Part shown: positions 22,522 through 31,295 of the stretch, one piece after another | How the letters are laid out: each line of letters opens with the position of its first letter | Position numbering within the stretch: the first letter of the stretch is position 1 | Assembly: GCA_000697335.1 (NCBI GenBank) | Contig: JNEM01012215.1 | Coordinates: 1-31,295, forward strand | Length of the DNA stretch: 31,295 nucleotides | DNA from: Conidiobolus incongruus B7586 | Lineage: Eukaryota > Entomophthoromycota > Entomophthoromycetes > Entomophthorales > Conidiobolaceae | Direction: 5' to 3' | Notes under the pieces: model-generated | Told to the model about the DNA's origin: nothing | The model's database searches: none | The model's input: only the letters and a program-made list of their open reading frames with translations | Made by a program: the position numbers and the translations under genes

Positions 22522-22776
22522 ATGAATATCAAGCAATTATTAATTTATTTTTATACCACCAGTATTACCAGTTTAAATTTACATCGAAGACTCATTGACT
22601 TAGGAGCCGATGTCAATCTGAAAGACTTATTAAAGCTGAAACTGGATTTAAATTTGCTGCGAGTTGCTGACAATATATTTAATTTGAACACTCAAGTGAA
22701 TATTTTTGATAATGATCCATTCTTCAATACAGACAAGTGGACGTTGAAGGAAAGTCGCATTATCAATAATTTTTAG
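22522..22776 (+). CDS. Small secreted protein, relative of the 21233 gene without the Pro-rich tail
   Basis: The product has 84 residues and no intron. A hydrophobic start of about 18 residues (MNIKQLLIYFYTTSITSL) probably acts as a signal peptide, although it is less typical than that of its relative. RR at 22-23 begins the shared core RRLIDLGADVNLKDLL, which aligns with RRLIDLGAKVNVANL of the first gene. Similarity continues loosely through a stretch of alternating hydrophobic residues (LNTQVNIFDND against LNADVDVLNGK). It ends in a short polar tail instead of the PYP/QP repeats. The two lie head to tail 0.95 kb apart, a tandem duplication followed by divergence. Its TAG stop lies inside the last codons of the opposite-strand methyltransferase gene. 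Confidence 0.7.
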   Translation: MNIKQLLIYFYTTSITSLNLHRRLIDLGADVNLKDLLKLKLDLNLLRVADNIFNLNTQVNIFDNDPFFNTDKWTLKESRIINNF

Positions 22777-24082
22777 CAATGGTGAAGCAGTAGTGATTAC
22801 AAATAAGCTCCCATTCTTCCAACTCGTCCAATCTCTCTAACGTATTGAGTTTTTGAATCTCTTCTGGTGTCAATAATTCACGCTCACTCTGGAGTAAATT
22901 GAAACTTGCAGTATTTTTAAATCCGAAATTTTTAAATCTTTCAATTTGAGCTTCAAGGGTAGGATATTCATGAATGCCCTTTAATTCAATCCCCCGCATC
23001 TAATAAAGTTTTATTAATTTAATGTTTTTTTAATAAATTATAATAACAATATAAATTACCTTTAAATTCTGTAACATCATTTGACCAAAGTCATCATCTG
23101 GTAAAATTTGTTCGTAAGTCACAATGGTTGACTTAGGACACTCTTGATTAATCCAATTTATAATGAAGTCAGAATGATTGGGATCTAAATAAATTAATAC
23201 ACATTCTGAAATAAAGAATGTAGGTAATCTAAATAGTTATATTAATGATTAATCTATAGTATTGAATATGATTAATTTAAATTACTTTGGATTAAACTCA
23301 AATTTAATTAAATCATCAAAAATTAATTTAAAATCCTTTAAATCACCACTTATTAAACAATAATCTTTCGAATTTAAGGATTGGTATTTATCATCTAAAA
23401 AATTAATAATAAATTATTAATATTAATATATATTTAAATAAGTAATCTAATATTTACCAATTTGAATATCTTCCAACATTTCATTCAACTTTGATTCTTT
23501 TAAGATTAATCTAATTTTAGTAGATATTAATTGTTTAAAGTCAATTTCAAAATATTTGAAATTTTGAAAATTAGTTAAACTTTCCTTTTCTTGTATATTA
23601 GTATATAAAATAATAAATATATTAATATATAAATTTACTTTTAAATAAAAATATCTGGTATCGTAACCAGCTCCTAAACTCACTATTTGTTTCATTTCTG
23701 ATGGGAATTCATTGAGAAATTTTTCAAGATAGTGGTCTATTGTATTAACTCTTAAAAATGTTCCTATAACAATTAAATTGAATACTATAATCAATCGGAT
23801 ATAATACAATAATACCTACCTCTATTAATAATTGGACTCTTTTTATAATTTCTCTTTTTAAATTTCAAAAAGTATTGGAGATAATTATCTTGAAAGTATT
23901 TGCATTGGACAGCAGATCTATATATTATAAATTTAAAATTAGATTATTAATAAAATAAATTTAAAAAAAAATGGAATTTACGCTTTACTATAAAGTGCAT
24001 CATTTGCAGTATCCATGATTAGCTCATCTTCATAATTTTTATTATTATTAGTATTTGGAGAAGATCCTGAATTGTCAATCAT
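22763..24082 (-). CDS. PPM1: Leucine carboxyl methyltransferase (PP2A methyltransferase, LCMT1/Ppm1)
   Basis: The enzyme methylates the C-terminal leucine carboxyl of the PP2A catalytic subunit using S-adenosylmethionine, which promotes assembly of certain PP2A holoenzymes. Seven exons join in phase: 24082-23982, 23917-23820, 23763-23639, 23584-23458, 23394-23286, 23228-23060 and 22999-22763, giving 321 residues, near the family's usual length. Landmarks in order are INRGTFLRV at 64-72, VSLGAGYDTRYFYL (SAM-binding loop, 94-107), KYFEIDF at 118-124, GDLKDF at 167-172, LPTFFISECVLIYL at 188-201, TYEQI, FGQMMLQNL, and the C-terminal ERLDELEEWELICNHYCFTIA, matching human LEFLDEMELLEQLMRHYC. The first 30 residues are a polar Asn-rich leader. 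Introns are 54-64 nt. The start was chosen as the only ATG before the conserved region in phase; the COG6 stop lies 112 bp upstream on the same strand. Confidence 0.95.
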
Positions 24083-24193
24083 ATTTTAAATTTATCAATT
24101 ATTAAATAGTTTTGGAATTTTCAATAGGTTGTCACATGAAGTTATCATTTTTATAGTTTATTGTAATTGGAAAAATTATTATGGGTCCGAAAG

Positions 24194-26646
24194 TTAGTTA
24201 TCAATCCATAATAATGTTTCAATTTCTGTAACTGATCTGGGTTGGATGGTACTGTCTTTCAAGTATAAGGTCATAAACTCATATAATTTGACGTACTGTT
24301 CGATGAATTGTTTGGTGGATTCCGTTCTAATACGTCGAGCTAGCTGACTGGAAGAGAGTCTGTTTAGACCAAGTGGATCATCTTGTTCAATGTCGACAGT
24401 GTATAAGAATTGGTTAAATTTTTCTATACAACTTCTAATTTCGTCTTCTGATGGTACATTTCCTTCACTTCTTAATATTTCTAATTTTTCAAGACCGCTC
24501 AGTTGAAGCCAAACATTGAACTACATTTAATAAATGCATCAATATTAAAATAATTGATGAATACCTAATAATTACCTGATGATGAATTAATTTTAATTCA
24601 TGAGATTTAATGGCTTCTTCAATGGCTCTAACATGATTTTCAATGGGCTCGATATCATTTAAGTTGGTCTAACAAATAGCAAAATAATTAATATGCATGA
24701 TATAGCACCATCGATATGATAATTACTTGAATATAATTAAAACAGTTAGTTAAATAGATAGATTGTTCAGTTTCCGAAATGAAACTAGCTTGCTGTTCAC
24801 AAAATTCTAATAATGGATGAAGTAACACTTGGACAATGCGATCTACAGTATAAATTTTTTCATTGGCTTGGTTCACAGATGCTTCATTCAACTGTAATAT
24901 CTTTTTCTAAAGGTTAAAAGTTTTAATAAATGTGCTTTATAAACCAATTAAAAGTAACTTACAATATCCATTAAAATTGACCTGATATTGGTTTCGACTG
25001 ATAAATCTTGATCTGGACTCTATAATTAAATTGTTAAATAAGTAATGATATATTTTTAATTATTTAAATTACCTGTGCTTCAGCAATCATCTGAGTCATT
25101 TCATCCTGAGAAATTTTGAAAAATGTATCAATTGAATCTTTAACTAATCTAAAAGCAAAATGAATTATATATGCGCTGATAGAATATATTTTGATGTTAC
25201 CCTTCAAAAACTTCAGCAGTAACAGATGCAGGACCCAATAATTTAAGTAATAAGTTAGTGTAGAATTGGATTAGGTTAGTGATTTGGAATGAATTCATAG
25301 GATGGTCTAATTGCTCTAAAGTGCCTCTAATTTTGGAGAAAATAGGATGAAGCACATCTTGCATAGTATGATCGACAATGGATAATCCGTCTCCTTCAGG
25401 ATAGTAGGAAAAACTTAAACCTTCTGGCAGTGTCATAGCTTCATCGTTAGAAGCATCGGTTTCTGGTAAAGAAATGCAGAGTAGAGAAAAGAGTAGATCT
25501 TTTTCTTCTACCACTGCAGAATGAACCCAAGCTAAAATATCACCAATGTAGCGTAAGCTATCCGATGCGTTATAGTCTATTGGTCTCCCTCCTTTAGTTA
25601 AACTTTGGAAGAAGTTGGCTAATAGGAATTTGGAACGAATATCAACAATAATATTGATAACATCTCTACGATTAATCAATTAATATAAATAATTTTGATT
25701 AACAAACATATATGATTACTGAAATATGCTTGACTGATTCCTAGATACTTGAATACCCCATTTACATTTCAATGACACTTCGGGATAACCACTTTGAAGG
25801 ACTTGAACTTGATTCTTTAACCATTTGTCTAATCTCTTATAAGCAACTTCTTGATACTCTACGAGAGAATTGACAATATCTTGCCTATATGAATATTAAT
25901 AATATACTAACATTGATAAAATATGCTGAATTACCCGACTAAATGGCCTTCTTTAACTAAGAAATCCAACGAATCCTTCTGAATCGTCTCCAACTTATTC
26001 AATGCTTTGAAGAAATTCCAATTTAGTTGATCTTCTTCGCCATCTTCGTCGTAATTAATTAAAATATCCTTTTCTTCAGCTGACAAAGTGAACTTATTTA
26101 AGAAATTTTTACTAATTTCTATTTGATTTAAGTACATTGTTCTATTCAATATATTAGTATTAAAATTTAATATTAATCATATTTGTTATACTGTTGATTT
26201 TCATATCCTTGAATAGTATCATATAATTGATAAATAGGATCTCGAATAGGCTCTAATTCACTCTCAATCAATTCTATCTTGCGTTTGGAATCATTCACAA
26301 TAGCTTCGATTTCTTCAAGACTCTGAATAATATATATTTGAATAAATAATATCTTATAAAATGAATAAAAATATACCTTATCAAGTTGACTCAACCTGTC
26401 GACATAATCCTGAAACAAATTCAAAGACTGCGTTTCCAAAATCGATTTCAAAGGCTTTGAAGGAATTTCAAATTTGTCATTTTCAACTTCTTTGGTTAAT
26501 GTATCCTCTAAACACATCCAAGCATTAGTCAATTCTTCATCATCTCCCAACCCACTATCTAAAATTTGAGATAATTTAAAGTTTAATGGATCAGAATCTC
26601 CAAAATGGTTCAATTGTGTTGGCGAATTAATATCAAGTTCTGACAT
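24194..26646 (-). CDS. COG6: Conserved oligomeric Golgi complex subunit 6
   Basis: COG6 is part of lobe B of the COG tether, which captures retrograde vesicles at the Golgi and so keeps glycosylation enzymes in place. Ten exons join in phase: 26646-26377, 26322-26192, 26141-25935, 25884-25720, 25665-25201, 25148-25073, 25019-24963, 24906-24727, 24668-24576 and 24520-24194. The product has 656 residues, almost the same as human COG6 (657). An acidic N-terminus is followed by a helical coiled part to about residue 150, then FLNKFTLSAEEKDIL and FFKALNKLETIQKD (human FLSKFQLTSDEM and FFKALGRVKQIHND). The most conserved block, RPIDYNASDSLRYIGDILAW, is at 285-304 (human [20 protein letters not shown]). 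The C-terminal helical part ends IETLLWIDN. All nine introns are 50-58 nt. The gene uses AT-ending codons throughout. Confidence 0.95.
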
Positions 26647-29600
26647 ATTTTTTGTCTTGTGATTTGTTTATAAAATTTACGAGTCCCATATTGATTTATT
26701 TCAAATTATGGAATAGAATAATTATGGGAATTTTATTAGGTATTTAATTTGATTTCCAATTTTGGAAACAATCAAACCTTGATTCAAATTATTTTTTAAT
26801 TTGAATATATCTGTCACATTCTTATTTAATAACTTCATATACCCTTACCTTTTATCTAAACTCTCCCATAATTTATTCTTTATTCCATCTTATTTATATT
26901 ATCAAAAATCTTACTTTAATAAACAACAACTTTCATAACCTGAATAGTGAAAGTTTCCTGAAATAAGTAACCACCCTAGTTTCCAGCATTAGGATAGTAT
27001 AATATTCAATTATTTTAAAATCAGTGTAAACAATATAACTATATTTTAACTAATAAATCTAAAATTTCGAAATTTATTTTGATTTCAAGGGTTTATATAA
27101 ATCAATTTTTTAACTATGTTTTATAATATTTATTGTTAATATAACTCAAAATTTGGCTAGAAATCAAATACGTAGCCAAATACATATTAAATTTAATTTA
27201 TATTTCCTTTTTTATAGTTTAGTTTTAAAATTAAATATATCATTTGACGATTATATATATAAGATATGTATATTTCTATAAAAAAATATACAGTTGAGTG
27301 CTGATAAGTATATCAATATTTCTATTACATGAATCAGCAAGATTAATTCAAAAGTTAATTCTGAATTTAAATATTCAAATAATAAATATGAGGTTAAAAT
27401 ATATAACCAATAATGATCATACTAAATTATTTTTAATTAGTGAATAATTCAAGTGTTCATAATGAAAGACAAATTTTCATTAAAAAATACTGTCAATTTG
27501 TAATAACTGAATAAATATCATCGAATCAATTTAGTAGTTAATCTAACATATAAAGCTTTAAATTACTACTACAATGTTAGTAATTACTATACAACTTTAT
27601 CTAATTCAATACTTATTCGCTATTAACTTGAAAATATTAATTTTCCAATATATGACTTTCATATATTCCAGATATCACTAACAAATTTGATAACTAATAA
27701 TTGATTTAGGAGTAATATTATGAATGGATATAAATAAATCAAGTACCACAATATACTGATGATATAAAACCTAAATTCAAACTTTTTATAATAGATATCC
27801 AATTAAAAATATCAAAATTTTAATTATTAATAGTTAATCAAATTAGGATAATACATAAATTTCTAACTTTTAAAATTATAAGTTGTATTTTCTTTAAGAT
27901 TATTTTTATATCAAAATACAAAAATTGTATAATTAACTCATTATTTTAATGAAAATTACTCAGTTTATTTGAAAAGTTTAAATGTAAAGTTTAAGCTAAT
28001 TGGCTAATGTAGAAATATTATTTATGGAATACAGTTAAATTTTTGGAATATTACAAATATAACAAATATAGCAAGAAAATTGTTTTTTCATACCTAAATA
28101 ATATTGTAAAGACTGAGCATCAAAAATTTAATAGAATAATTAATATATTTATATTGAATTTTAGTATTTCTTCTAAATATCAAGTAAAAATTGGTGAGCA
28201 ATAATTATGATTTTACTTGCTTAATGAAAGTATATTTTATAACTCACATGAATGACTAAGCTTTCAACCAAAGAGACACAATTGCTATTTTTTATATGAT
28301 TGACTTGTATTAAAGAATTACAGTGATGAAACGATTATAAATTATTGATATTTAAGAAATTTTATTTAGGATGGAATTTCAAAACAAAAAATCTAAATCC
28401 CTCATAAATATTTAGTAAAATGATTTTATAAAATTTAATTAGCCTTGGTTGATAATAATAATAATAATATGGAAAATATATTAACAATAATGATTAAAAA
28501 CTAATTCTTACCAATCATATCAAAAATTTAATTTAAATCATATGAGAAATGGGACTTTGATTTTACAAATAGATGATTAGTAAATTACTTTGAAAATCAA
28601 ATTCATATCATTCATTTTTACAGTATAAATGGATGGTTTATTATTGGAAAAATTTTAGCGAAATTGTTGAAGAGAGCTGTGGTATTCAATAGTGCATTTG
28701 ATTATATATATATCTGAATTAAGTTAGTAATTTTAAAATTAATCTAATCTATCAATATAAGTTAAATATCAAATAATTAAATTCATGATTTCAAAAACTT
28801 TTGGAATAATCAATTATAATTACAAATTAAAATTGATTGATATAATATAAAATTCCTAATCCATCATAAAAAATTTTCAATAACAAATATAAAGAAAATA
28901 ATATAGATCATATTACAATTCACATGAATACGTGATTACTCGAATTAGAAACTATGTATTTAGAATAATATATACCCGGTTAAAAAGAGTTATATGAGCT
29001 ATTAACAATAAGATTAAATGAGGTTGATAAAGTTTAGCAATAATTCATCCTTGAAGCAAATTATTGTATTTATATACTAACTGAAAACAGGTCATCATAT
29101 TCTAATAAGAAAATATAATGCTGTATCATCCAGATTATTAATCCTAAATTATATCAATATTAAAAATTACATTATCGAAGGCTAGGTCATATGATAAATG
29201 GGTATAATATGCGAATTTCAAAGATGATTCAAGATAATTTAGTGGATGAGTGATCAAGTCACATGAGAACACAATTTGAAATAAATTTAATAAAATTCAT
29301 ATTTTCGAAATATAAACTTTATAAAGTCATTTACAATTATTTAATGTACTATAGATAAAATAAGTTTCCTTATTTTAAAAATTATGAGAAGTATAATATA
29401 TTATTTTCCTCTTTATTTTTATATCTAGCATGAATATATATGTACATAATGCTAATTTTTAATTGATTTTAACAAGTATGATTATCGGTTCAACTTCACC
29501 AAATTTGAAATTTAAATTAGTAATAAATATTAATATTTTCAATATTAGGAATTCTCATTTAATCTTGATCAAAAAATGGTGTATTAATTTACCCCAATAT

Positions 29601-30179
29601 CGACATTTTTTTTAAATATTAGTATTGACTGTTCAAATAATAATTGGATTTATTACGTAAATGTGTACTTAAACTGATTTTTTGTTTTACCATGGTGGAT
29701 TGATCGTTCACTCTTGATTATATTGATAAATTCTTTTATAGCTAAATAATTCATAAGAGATTGACGTTTTTTACAATATTTACATAAAGTTTTATCAAAT
29801 ATATACAAGCACTATTATAATTTTTATATTGAAGCTTTATCTATTTGAATATAATATCTGAAATTTATTAATTAGTTCATTCAAGTTTAATATTAATTAA
29901 ACACCAATTCAGTTTGTTTAATTTCAAATAGAAAAATTAATTAGCCTAAATTGGGAAGATAAGGATTATCCAATCAGGATGGTTAATTAGATATAAATTT
30001 TTATGGTGAATGGATTAATTACTTTGGTTTGTCTTTAAATTGGTGGATTTTCTTATTAAATATCTCAAAACAAAATGTTTTGATAATTTTCCAAATCTAA
30101 TTCGCATGACTTCAGAGCAACGTATATTACATATCGTAACAATCATATGAGTTATCATCAGATCTTGATGAAATCAAAG
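26647..30179. other. Long AT-rich intergenic region, no supported gene
   Basis: About 3.5 kb between the divergent COG6 and DPP5 genes. It is among the most AT-rich parts of the window, with dense stops in all frames and a short ATA repeat near 28451-28469. No exon chain, conserved motif, RNA gene or inverted-repeat element could be supported. Heavily decayed repeats could be hidden here. Confidence 0.55.
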
Positions 30180-30187
30180 TATAAATA
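30180..30187 (+). promoter_or_regulatory. TATA box of the DPP5 gene
   Basis: TATAAATA lies 67 bases before the ATG at 30255, within a stretch of mixed composition, which makes it more convincing than most TATA-like strings in this window. Confidence 0.65.
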
Positions 30188-30254
30188 GATGTTACCAGCA
30201 CGAGTTGGTCATCAAAGTTTTGACTTTTCTATAATATAATTTTTGTTGAAACTG

Positions 30255-31295
30255 ATGCAATTTCAATTAGCTTTCGTTTCCCTTCTCTTGGGATTGATCC
30301 AAGGTCAAAACACCCCCGTCACTCCTCTTACTATTGCCACTCTCCCCAGATACAGCAATCTTGCTGTTTCTCCCAGTGGTAACACTGTATTGTACTATTC
30401 CTCTGCTTACAATGCCACCTCCAACAAAAGGCCTGGCAAATATGGTCTCTTAGATACCAAGACTGGTGCCAAGAAGGAACTTACCGTTCCCGAAGATTTT
30501 GGTGATGCTGTCTTCATTGATGAAAACACCATTGGTTACGTTGGTGCTGTTGATAAGGTTCCCCAATTCTTTAAATATGATTTGAACCAAGCCAATGGCA
30601 AAGGTATTCAATTGACCAACTTCACTTATCCTGCCATCAATAATATCCACTACCAAAATGGTCTTTTCACTTTCACCACTGATTACCCCACTCAACCTGC
30701 TAAAAAGGGTTTCGATAGTGCTTTAGCTTATGATCAATTATATGTTCGTCACTGGGATACTTGGAATGATCACATTAATCAGCACATCCATGCTGTTACT
30801 CTTGATGGTAAGAAATTGGCCACCTCTGCCACTAACCTCTTCAAGGGTGTTGAATCCTACAGCACTCCCGTTTTACCTTTTGGTGATGCCGGTGATTACA
30901 CCATCAGTCCTGATAACAAGGAAGTTGCATTCATCTCCCGCCCCCCTACCAAGGATCAAGCTTGGAAGACTACCCTTGATCTCTTCATTGTCCCCACTGA
31001 CGGTTCTTCCACCGCTAAGAAGATCAGCAAACCTGGTAGCGGTGCCATTTCTTCTCTTACCTACTCTCCCGATGGTAAGACCTTAGCCTGGTTAGAAATG
31101 TACGAAGATAACAACGAATCTGGCCGCAATCACATCATCTTCTACGATCGTGCCACTGGGCAAAGAAAGGCCATCTATGACAAATGGGAATTGAGTCCTC
31201 AATCCCTTGCCTTTGCTCCCAATGGTAAGTCCATCTACGTTACCGCCGACCACCATGGTCAACACAAATTGTACAGCATCAGTGTCGCCGATGAA
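30255..31295 (+). CDS. DPP5: Secreted dipeptidyl-peptidase V (S9C prolyl oligopeptidase family), 5' part
   Basis: Enzymes of this type are secreted by fungi and cleave X-Ala and related dipeptides from peptide N-termini during protein feeding. The ATG at 30255 opens a signal peptide of about 17 residues (MQFQLAFVSLLLGLIQG). The mature start NTPVTPLTIATLPRYS and the following NLAVSPSG begin the N-terminal beta-propeller. Repeated blade elements of the form SPDxKxVAF/L are visible (ISPDNKEVAFISR, YSPDGKTLAWLE, FAPNGKSIYVTA), and SFxHDxWNxHI-like text appears as VRHWDTWNDHINQHIH, a hallmark of fungal DppV. There are potential N-glycosylation sites such as NAT and NFT. The 347 codons run open to the window edge without an intron; the catalytic Ser-Asp-His domain lies beyond it. 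Codons are strongly GC-ending compared with every neighbour, which suggests very high expression. Confidence 0.93.
   Translation, partial: MQFQLAFVSLLLGLIQGQNTPVTPLTIATLPRYSNLAVSPSGNTVLYYSSAYNATSNKRPGKYGLLDTKTGAKKELTVPEDFGDAVFIDENTIGYVGAVDKVPQFFKYDLNQANGKGIQLTNFTYPAINNIHYQNGLFTFTTDYPTQPAKKGFDSALAYDQLYVRHWDTWNDHINQHIHAVTLDGKKLATSATNLFKGVESYSTPVLPFGDAGDYTISPDNKEVAFISRPPTKDQAWKTTLDLFIVPTDGSSTAKKISKPGSGAISSLTYSPDGKTLAWLEMYEDNNESGRNHIIFYDRATGQRKAIYDKWELSPQSLAFAPNGKSIYVTADHHGQHKLYSISVADE

Noticed and set aside
1-31295. CRISPR arrays, bacterial operons or ribosomal RNA genes
   Set aside because: No spaced direct repeats, no Shine-Dalgarno-linked gene series and no rRNA-like sequence were seen; spliceosomal introns show that the DNA is eukaryotic.

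Overview
The window looks like nuclear DNA of an early-diverging fungus with a very AT-rich genome. The gene set (Yop1/REEP-type protein, COG6, PP2A leucine carboxyl methyltransferase, secreted S9C dipeptidyl-peptidase V), many tiny introns (34 reconstructed here, nearly all 50-64 nt, mostly GTA...TAG) and the base composition would fit an entomophthoralean such as Conidiobolus. The genus is an inference. The standard genetic code is in use: intact genes end in TAA, TAG or TGA and write Gln as CAA/CAG.

Layout. 1-1553: a complete-length but dead Tc1/mariner transposon with terminal inverted repeats. 1950-3648 (-): a decayed FAD-dependent aromatic monooxygenase. 3.6-6.6 kb: AT-rich DNA with two decayed coding remnants. 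6618-7362 (-): Yop1. 7.4-10 kb: no supported gene. 10.0-11.8 kb: a decayed coding region of unknown family. 11893-12388 (-): a small single-RRM protein. 13587-17556 (+): a ten-exon PHAF1/UPF0183 gene whose last exon adds about 750 disordered residues, including a 14-residue tandem repeat. 17712-18583 (-): a five-exon gene of unknown function, every exon being too short to stand out as an open frame. 21233-21577 and 22522-22776 (+): two related small secreted proteins with a tRNA-like relic between them; the second overlaps the 3' end of the next gene. 22763-24082 (-): LCMT1/Ppm1, seven exons. 24194-26646 (-): COG6, ten exons. 26.6-30.2 kb: AT-rich, no gene seen. 30255 to the right edge (+): 5' part of a secreted dipeptidyl-peptidase V.

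Two gene classes stand out. Housekeeping genes (COG6, LCMT1, PHAF1, RRM, Yop1) are intron-dense; all but Yop1 also use AT-ending codons. The three secreted-protein genes lack introns and have a clear TATAAATA box 50-80 bp before the ATG; DPP5 is also markedly GC-richer. Genes for membrane traffic and autophagy (Yop1, PHAF1, COG6) share the window, but nothing suggests they form a cluster.

The strongest unusual signals are: (i) decay of the transposon and the monooxygenase almost wholly by C-to-T and G-to-A changes, resembling repeat-induced point mutation; (ii) the PHAF1 C-terminal extension with its 14-residue repeat; (iii) the paired secreted proteins sharing an RRLIDLGA core and promoter motifs.
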